Assembly: GCF_013409995.1 (NCBI RefSeq)
Contig: NZ_JACCBX010000009.1
Coordinates: 186,001-250,000 of the forward strand
DNA: 64,000 nt
Direction: 5' to 3'
Source of the DNA: Neobacillus driksii
GTDB lineage: Bacteria; Bacillota; Bacilli; Bacillales; Cytobacillaceae
Part shown: one piece after another, positions 59,888 to 64,000 of the stretch
How positions within the stretch are numbered: position 1 is the first letter of the stretch
Layout: each line of letters begins with the position of its first letter
Program-made: the position numbers and the translations under genes
The notes under the pieces: generated by a model
Told to the model about the DNA's origin: nothing
Seen by the model: the letters and a program-made list of their open reading frames with translations, nothing else
Databases searched by the model: none

Positions 59888-60334
59888 ATGTCGTTTATGT
59901 TGGTTAATAAAGAATTTAAGCTTGTTGGATTAAAGGGTAGTGGGGAGTTTGTTAACTTTGGTAATGAAGTACCCTTCCTTGCAAAGCAACTATTAAGCAG
60001 CTCAAACGAAATCCTAAATCCAACAAAGACTGAAATTGCATTATTTGAGCCTAAAAAAGATGAGAAGCATAGGATAGGTCATTATTATGTAGGGTTACTT
60101 GTAAGTGAGAAATTAAATGAAGTACCAACAGGAATGAATTATATTGTAATCAATAAAAGTTACATAACTACAAGAGGGAATATATCTAATTTGGGAGAAC
60201 TACATTTAAAATTATTGTATTGGGCAGAGGAACAAGGTTATCAAAGAGATTTCGATTCTTATATTATAGAGACATATCACCCTTTGGAGAATGGAGATGA
60301 AGAAGTAAAGATTTATTTGCCAATTCAAGCATAA
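59888..60334 (+). CDS. GyrI-like / effector-binding-domain protein
   Basis: A 148-residue stand-alone effector-binding domain: EFKLVGLKGSGEFVNFGNEVPFLAKQLL, HRIGHYYVGLLVSEKLNEVPTGMNYIVINKSYITTRGNI, and YIIETYHPLENGDEEVKIYLPIQ follow the GyrI-like/SOUL-type fold used to bind drugs in BmrR and Rob. It could titrate a toxic ligand or be a hydrolase of the GyrI-like cyclopropanation group. AGGAGAGG precedes the ATG. Confidence 0.75.
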   Translation: MSFMLVNKEFKLVGLKGSGEFVNFGNEVPFLAKQLLSSSNEILNPTKTEIALFEPKKDEKHRIGHYYVGLLVSEKLNEVPTGMNYIVINKSYITTRGNISNLGELHLKLLYWAEEQGYQRDFDSYIIETYHPLENGDEEVKIYLPIQA

Positions 60335-60620
60335 AAATCCAGTTCAAAAATCATCTTCAATACACGGGCAGGTATGACGATGTAATTTGTTGTAGTTAAA
60401 CGTAGAATAAATAAGAAAATCAATTCTTCGATGATGATCTTATGGTTTTAATTTTATAACTATATTAATCCAATGATTGTTTTTTAATAAGAAAAGGATT
60501 TACGTTTTGCGATAGGAAACGGAACCCGCTAGGGAGATCGAAGCTCTTATTTTCACCTTTCTGCGACTCATATTATACAAACTCAATCAATCCAAGAGAA
60601 AAAAATTAAATTTAAAAATA
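60335..60620. other. intergenic, nothing clear
   Basis: About 290 bases with no gene. CAATACACGGGCAGG near 60359 may be a very worn CTAAC palindrome. Text around 60505-60560 (GGAAACGGAACCCGCTAGGG) is unusual but not recognised. Confidence 0.3.
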
Positions 60621-60625
60621 CAGAG

Positions 60626-60654
60626 TTGACATTATACCCTAGTGGGTATAACAT
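60626..60654 (+). promoter_or_regulatory. promoter with CstR-type operator 1
   Basis: TTGACA (60626-60631) is followed by the palindrome ATACCCTAGTGGGTAT (60634-60649), which covers the spacer and the -10 area. Binding there by the CstR-like protein encoded downstream would block transcription. Confidence 0.8.
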
Positions 60655-60694
60655 AGAACTTGTCAATGACATTGGTTCATTGTAGGGGGAATAG

Positions 60695-61069
60695 ATGACA
60701 CTTAAAATTTTAGCTGCAATAGTTGCTAGTATTTTTTATAGAGGGTATTTCTCGGTTTTTGGTGTCCATTGTATCAACTTGAACGATCTTAATTTGGATA
60801 AGATAAAGGTAATTGAATTAAGAAATTATAATGAATCATATAAGAACCCAATAAAAGGAGCACTGATTATTCCTATTGCTTATCTTAAAAGAAATTTCAT
60901 AGAAATACCAAAGAGGGAACTGCATTTAATTGTATCAAGCCCACTTGAAAAAAATATAGGAGTACGTTGCTTAAGAAAAAAGGGTTTTTGTGTTGTTGGA
61001 TATACATTTGTTAATCATCAACAATTAATATCAAAGGAGAATTCCTTAAAAATAGAAATTAATTGTTAA
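60695..61069 (+). CDS. rhodanese-like protein lacking the active Cys
   Basis: A 124-residue protein with one N-terminal hydrophobic segment (LKILAAIVASIFYRGYFSVF) and a degenerate rhodanese core: INLNDLNLDKIKVIELRNYNES..PIKGALIIPIAYL, then LHLIVSSPLEKNIGVRCLRKKGF. At the position of the catalytic loop Cys the text is VSSPLEKN, so sulfur transfer is unlikely. It is the first gene of the operon, 14 bases before the CstR-like gene, and may bind sulfur carriers at the membrane. Confidence 0.7.
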   Translation: MTLKILAAIVASIFYRGYFSVFGVHCINLNDLNLDKIKVIELRNYNESYKNPIKGALIIPIAYLKRNFIEIPKRELHLIVSSPLEKNIGVRCLRKKGFCVVGYTFVNHQQLISKENSLKIEINC

Positions 61070-61083
61070 AAGGAGGACAAACC

Positions 61084-61347
61084 ATGGATTACAATGATCA
61101 AATGAAAAATAGAGTTAAGCGCATTGAAGGACAGCTAAGAGGGATTTTAAAAATGATGGAAGAAAATAAGGACTGCAAAGAAGTGATCACCCAGTTATCT
61201 GCGACTAGAAGTGCCATTGACCGGACGATTGGGGTCATTGTTAGTTCCAATTTAGTGGAATGTGTTCAAAAAGCAAATGAACCAGGGGAAAAAAGTATGG
61301 AGGAATTAGTCCAAGAAGCAGTTAATTTACTAGTAAAAAGTCGATAA
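61084..61347 (+). CDS. cstR: CstR-type persulfide-sensing repressor (CsoR family)
   Basis: An 87-residue all-helical CsoR-family repressor. Cys31 and Cys60 are in the positions of S. aureus CstR, and the histidine needed for copper in CsoR is replaced (SSNLVEC), so it should sense persulfides by forming tri- or tetrasulfide bridges. GGAGGAC precedes ATG 61084. ATACCC..GGGTAT-type operators lie before its own operon and before four downstream units, marking it as their regulator. Confidence 0.85.
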   Translation: MDYNDQMKNRVKRIEGQLRGILKMMEENKDCKEVITQLSATRSAIDRTIGVIVSSNLVECVQKANEPGEKSMEELVQEAVNLLVKSR

Positions 61348-61385
61348 AAAAGGGTTGACACCCTCTTTTATTTTTACTAATATAT

Positions 61386-61402
61386 ATACCCATAGGGGTA
61401 AT
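61386..61402 (+). promoter_or_regulatory. CstR-type operator 2
   Basis: ATACCCATAGGGGTAAT, about 30 bases upstream of the first TusA gene. Confidence 0.75.
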
Positions 61403-61432
61403 GGTAATTTAGCAAATGGGAGGAATCAAATA

Positions 61433-61660
61433 ATGAATATAACAAAAGTAGTTGATGCCAAAGGTTTAGCTTGTCCAATGCCAATTGTTAAAACAAAGAA
61501 AGCGATGAATGAACTTGAATCCGGTCAAGTTTTAGAAATATACACAACGGATAATGGTGCTATGAATGACCTTACAGCCTGGGCAAAATCAGGTGGTCAT
61601 GAACTGTTAAAACATGAAAAAGCTAATGATATTTTAAAGTTTTGGATTAAAAAAGGATAA
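61433..61660 (+). CDS. TusA-type sulfur carrier
   Basis: A 75-residue sulfur-carrier protein. The active Cys is in GLACPMPIVKTKKAM near the N-terminus (CPMP motif); the rest (LESGQVLEIYTTDNGAMNDLTAWAKSGGHELL) is the usual two-layer fold. It passes persulfide sulfur between rhodaneses and acceptors. The start is ATG 61433 behind GGGAGG; the frame upstream is only read through the operator. Confidence 0.85.
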   Translation: MNITKVVDAKGLACPMPIVKTKKAMNELESGQVLEIYTTDNGAMNDLTAWAKSGGHELLKHEKANDILKFWIKKG

Positions 61661-61677
61661 TTTTTTTACTTTTATAA

Positions 61678-61693
61678 ATACCCATACAGGTAT
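61678..61693 (+). promoter_or_regulatory. CstR-type operator 3
   Basis: ATACCCATACAGGTAT, upstream of the DsrE-like gene. Confidence 0.75.
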
Positions 61694-61725
61694 AGGTTTA
61701 ATGATTACATCCAGGAGGTCATAAC

Positions 61726-62205
61726 ATGACAGAAAAGAAAAAGACAACAATTGTTTTATTTAGTGGAGATTATGATAAGGCAATGGCTGCTTATATTATT
61801 GCAAATGGTGCGGCTGCTTATGATCATGAAGTAACCATTTTTCATACATTTTGGGGATTGAATGCCTTACGTAAAGATGAAAATATCCCAGTAAAAAAGG
61901 GATTTATGGAAAAAATGTTTGGAAAAATGATGCCTAGAGGCGCTGATAAAATGGGACTTTCAAAAATGAACTTCGCCGGATTTGGTCCTAAAATGATCAA
62001 AGATGTCATGAAAAAGCACAACGCGATGACTTTACCACAATTAATCGAAATGGCACAGGAACAAGATATAAAACTTGTAGCATGTACGATGACAATGGAT
62101 TTGCTGGGTCTTCAACAGGAAGAGCTAGTAGAATCAATCGAATATGCAGGAGTGGCTGCGTATTTAGCAGATGCAGAGGAAGGTAATGTAAATCTGTTTA
62201 TTTAA
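61726..62205 (+). CDS. DsrE/DsrF/DrsH-like protein
   Basis: A 159-residue protein of the DsrE-like family: TTIVLFSGDYDKAMAAYIIANGAAAYDHEVTIFHTFWGLNAL, a basic loop with MPRGADKMGLSKMNF, then LVACTMTMDLLGLQQEELV. Cys in ACTMTMD is the candidate persulfide carrier. Proteins of this type sit between rhodanese and TusA in sulfur relay. GGAGG precedes the ATG. It is 16 bases upstream of a rhodanese gene. Confidence 0.85.
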   Translation: MTEKKKTTIVLFSGDYDKAMAAYIIANGAAAYDHEVTIFHTFWGLNALRKDENIPVKKGFMEKMFGKMMPRGADKMGLSKMNFAGFGPKMIKDVMKKHNAMTLPQLIEMAQEQDIKLVACTMTMDLLGLQQEELVESIEYAGVAAYLADAEEGNVNLFI

Positions 62206-62221
62206 AAAAGGGGGATCACAA

Positions 62222-62584
62222 ATGGAATATGTAAATTACCTTGTTACGGCAATATTGATATTTTTTATAATCAAGCGGTTCTTACCAACAAAGGGTGTTA
62301 ACCACATTTCCAAAATTGAATTGAAATCAGAATTAAAGGATAAAAATAAACAATTTGTGGATGTGCGTACACCTGGGGAGTATAAAGGAAACCATATTAG
62401 CGGTTTTAAAAACATCCCTCTCCAACAACTTGCTCAAAAAGCAGAGAAAGAACTTTCAAAGGAAAAAGAAGTAATTGTCATTTGTCAAAGTGGTATGAGG
62501 AGTGGGCATGCTAGTAAGATTCTAAAAAAACAAGGTTTTTCAAAGGTAACTAATGTCAAAGGCGGCATGAGTGCTTGGTCTTAA
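62222..62584 (+). CDS. membrane-anchored rhodanese
   Basis: A 120-residue rhodanese with an N-terminal membrane anchor (NYLVTAILIFFIIKRFL). The domain has FVDVRTPGEYKGNHISGFKNIPL and the active loop CQSGMRS with its Cys. It should transfer sulfane sulfur near the inner membrane face. GGGGGATC precedes the ATG. It follows the DsrE-like gene and precedes a second rhodanese gene. Confidence 0.85.
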   Translation: MEYVNYLVTAILIFFIIKRFLPTKGVNHISKIELKSELKDKNKQFVDVRTPGEYKGNHISGFKNIPLQQLAQKAEKELSKEKEVIVICQSGMRSGHASKILKKQGFSKVTNVKGGMSAWS

Positions 62585-62608
62585 ACAAAGTAAAAGGAGG
62601 AAATTATA

Positions 62609-62905
62609 ATGAAACAAATGACAGCAAAAGAAGTTGAAACATTATTAAACGAAGGAAAGAAAGTAAATATCATTGATGTACGTGAAGTAGATGAGGTTGC
62701 TGCTGGCAAAATTCCTGGTGCTGTAACCATGCCATTAGGATTGGTTGAATTTCGTATGCATGAGTTGGATAAATCAAAAGAGTATATCGTGGTTTGCCGT
62801 TCAGGAGGCAGAAGTGGTCGTGCCGTACAATTCCTTGAAAGCTATGGATTTAATGTGATCAACATGACTGGTGGAATGCTTTCTTGGGAAGGAAAAGTTG
62901 AATAA
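62609..62905 (+). CDS. single-domain rhodanese
   Basis: A 98-residue rhodanese: NIIDVREVDEVAAGKIPGAVTMPLGLVEFRMHEL, then the active loop CRSGGRSGRA with Cys, and a final MTGGMLSWEGK. Soluble. AAAGGAGG precedes the ATG. It lies 24 bases after the anchored rhodanese gene in the same unit. Confidence 0.9.
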   Translation: MKQMTAKEVETLLNEGKKVNIIDVREVDEVAAGKIPGAVTMPLGLVEFRMHELDKSKEYIVVCRSGGRSGRAVQFLESYGFNVINMTGGMLSWEGKVE

Positions 62906-62923
62906 ATTTTTTTAACAAAATTA

Positions 62924-62939
62924 ATACCCATATAGGTAT
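62924..62939 (+). promoter_or_regulatory. CstR-type operator 4
   Basis: ATACCCATATAGGTAT, upstream of the TusA-rhodanese fusion gene. Confidence 0.75.
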
Positions 62940-62958
62940 ATAAACAGGAGGGTCCATC

Positions 62959-63534
62959 ATGAATAACATAACAGCGAATATGATTTTAGATGCAAAAGGA
63001 TTAGCATGTCCGATGCCTATTGTAAAAACAAAAAAAGCTATGAATAACCTAGAGGCAGGACAAGTATTAGAAATTGAAGCGACAGATAAAGGATCCAAAG
63101 CGGACATGAAAGCATGGGCGGAGAGCTCAGGGCATCAATATTTAGGAACAATTGAAGAAGGAGAAGTGCTAAAGCATTACCTTCGTAAATCTTCTAATGA
63201 TGAAGCCATTGAAACAAAGCATCCTAATCTTATCCATAATGAAGAATTAGAGAAAAAACTTGATTCAAATGAAATGATTGTAGTAATCGATGTTAGAGAA
63301 GCAGCAGAATATGCGTTTAATCATATTCCTAACGCGGTCTCCATTCCACTAGCCGAATTGGAAGACAAACTAAATGGACTAAACAAAGAAGATGAAATTT
63401 TTGTCGTGTGCCGTACTGGCAACCGAAGTGATCTCGCTGCACAAAAATTAACGGAAAAGGGATTTACGAATGTATTTAATGTAGTACCTGGTATGAGTCA
63501 ATGGACTGGGAAAACAAAAGGAATCAATAAATAA
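62959..63534 (+). CDS. TusA-rhodanese fusion protein (CstA-like)
   Basis: A 191-residue fusion. Residues 8-78 are a TusA domain with GLACPMPIVKTKKAM, nearly identical to the free TusA at 61433; residues 95-187 are a rhodanese domain with the active loop CRTGNRS. It resembles S. aureus CstA in combining TusA and rhodanese parts, though CstA also has a third domain that is absent here. It would pass persulfide sulfur within one chain. AGGAGGG precedes the ATG. Confidence 0.85.
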   Translation: MNNITANMILDAKGLACPMPIVKTKKAMNNLEAGQVLEIEATDKGSKADMKAWAESSGHQYLGTIEEGEVLKHYLRKSSNDEAIETKHPNLIHNEELEKKLDSNEMIVVIDVREAAEYAFNHIPNAVSIPLAELEDKLNGLNKEDEIFVVCRTGNRSDLAAQKLTEKGFTNVFNVVPGMSQWTGKTKGINK

Positions 63535-63602
63535 TCCAGAACTAGTAAAAATGCGGTTGTCACTTTAACTTTTTAATTGATTAAATTTTTTTAAATAAAG
63601 AA

Positions 63603-63619
63603 ATACCACGGGGGGTAAT
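63603..63619 (+). promoter_or_regulatory. CstR-type operator 5
   Basis: ATACCACGGGGGGTAAT, a weaker match, directly before the last gene. Its G run also serves as part of the ribosome-site region. Confidence 0.6.
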
Positions 63620-63625
63620 TTCGGG

Positions 63626-64000
63626 ATGACTGTAAATGTAATGACTCCAAAAGAAATAACGAAAAAAGTTTTTAATAAAGAAGAGTTATTTATTCTTGAT
63701 GTTCGAAATGAAAGTGATTTTAACGATTGGAAAATTGAAGGAGAGAACTTTGAATATTTAAATGTCCCTTACTTTGAATTGCTTGATGGTGTAGAGGAAA
63801 TCATGGAGAAAATTCCTACTGATAAAGAAGTATTAGTTGTTTGTGCAAAGGAAGGCTCATCAGTCATGGTGGCAGAAATGCTTTCCGAAGCAGGTTTATC
63901 GGTATCTTACCTACAAACTGGGATGAAAGCATGGAGCGAACATCTAGAACCAGTTAAAGTAGGCGATTTAAATAATGGAGGCGAAATTTATCAATTTGTT
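63626..64000 (+). CDS. rhodanese/metallo-beta-lactamase protein (CstB-like), cut by window end
   Basis: ATG 63626 opens a frame that runs off the window. Residues 1-105 are a rhodanese domain: LFILDVRNESDFNDWKIEG, then the active loop CAKEGSS, then LQTGMKAWSEHLEPVKVGDL. The following NNGGEIYQFV is the start of the MBL-fold domain in Bacillus rhodanese-MBL proteins. CstB-type enzymes oxidise persulfides to sulfite or thiosulfate. The metal-binding part lies beyond position 64000, so the identity is inferred from the first third. Confidence 0.7.
   Translation, partial: MTVNVMTPKEITKKVFNKEELFILDVRNESDFNDWKIEGENFEYLNVPYFELLDGVEEIMEKIPTDKEVLVVCAKEGSSVMVAEMLSEAGLSVSYLQTGMKAWSEHLEPVKVGDLNNGGEIYQFV

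Noticed and set aside
60626..61347. Copper-responsive CsoR regulon
   Set aside because: The copper-ligand histidine is absent and all target genes handle sulfur, not copper.

Overview
The window reads as a low-GC, endospore-forming Firmicute of the family Bacillaceae (Bacillus sensu lato; genus not resolved). Support: strong GGAGG ribosome sites with frequent TTG/GTG starts, a CotF-type coat-protein/alcohol dehydrogenase operon in the order of B. subtilis yraG-yraF-adhB-yraE-yraD, a Spo0E-type phosphatase, four DUF3231 paralogues and many small Bacillus-type orphan families.

Region 1 (about 1.0-52 kb) is an accessory region built mostly of single, unrelated genes, mainly on the + strand: acetyltransferases, DinB-type proteins, a methyltransferase, a VOC protein, a metallo-hydrolase, small membrane proteins, lipoproteins and DUF proteins. 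After nearly every gene or short operon lies a copy of one repeat family, about 40 copies in all. I call it the CTAAC repeat. In its long form it has a left core (AACTAACGGGTGC, often preceded by TTGTGAAG..TTGCACTTAA), a variable terminator-like hairpin, and a right palindrome (CTTGTTGAACTAAC, a short spacer ending GCAG, GTTAGTTGAACAAG). The layout is that of a gene-cassette array with attC-like sites. A complete tyrosine recombinase (36.5-37.3 kb) sits inside it between a left core and a right palindrome, and two related group II introns (16.4-18.3 and 30.1-31.9 kb) are inserted at the same point of two repeat copies. Whether the repeats are recombination sites is my inference; dispersed terminator-like repeats with no recombination role are the main alternative.

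Region 1 also holds larger blocks: a spore-coat/alcohol dehydrogenase operon (8.6-11.0 kb), a MerR-controlled aldo/keto reductase (19.9-21.3 kb), a phage-like zinc-ribbon/HNH-type protein (23.7-25.0 kb), a truncated IS110-type element (25.4-25.7 kb), a CoA-disulfide-reductase-like flavoprotein (26.0-27.3 kb) and an ECF sigma-PadR-SEDS operon with a visible ECF promoter (40.0-42.4 kb). At least seven genes carry a single small indel and others carry stop codons, so this is a decaying or lightly mis-assembled region.

Region 2 (about 52-60 kb) looks like ordinary chromosome with some gene decay: a SEC-C protein, an M3 oligoendopeptidase, a 14-TM MFS transporter, a GyrI-like protein and remnants of an antiporter and an NTF2-like gene. 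The CTAAC repeat is essentially absent. A second repeat family (AAGCGGAG hairpins) occurs once at 0.13-0.33 kb and once at 54.7-54.9 kb, outside both ends of the array.

Region 3 (60.6 kb to the end) is a persulfide-stress (cst-type) locus: a CstR-like repressor, TusA proteins, a DsrE-like protein, four rhodanese-type proteins and the start of a rhodanese/metallo-hydrolase protein. An ATACCC-N4-GGGTAT-like operator lies before five of the transcription units, so the locus appears to be one CstR regulon.
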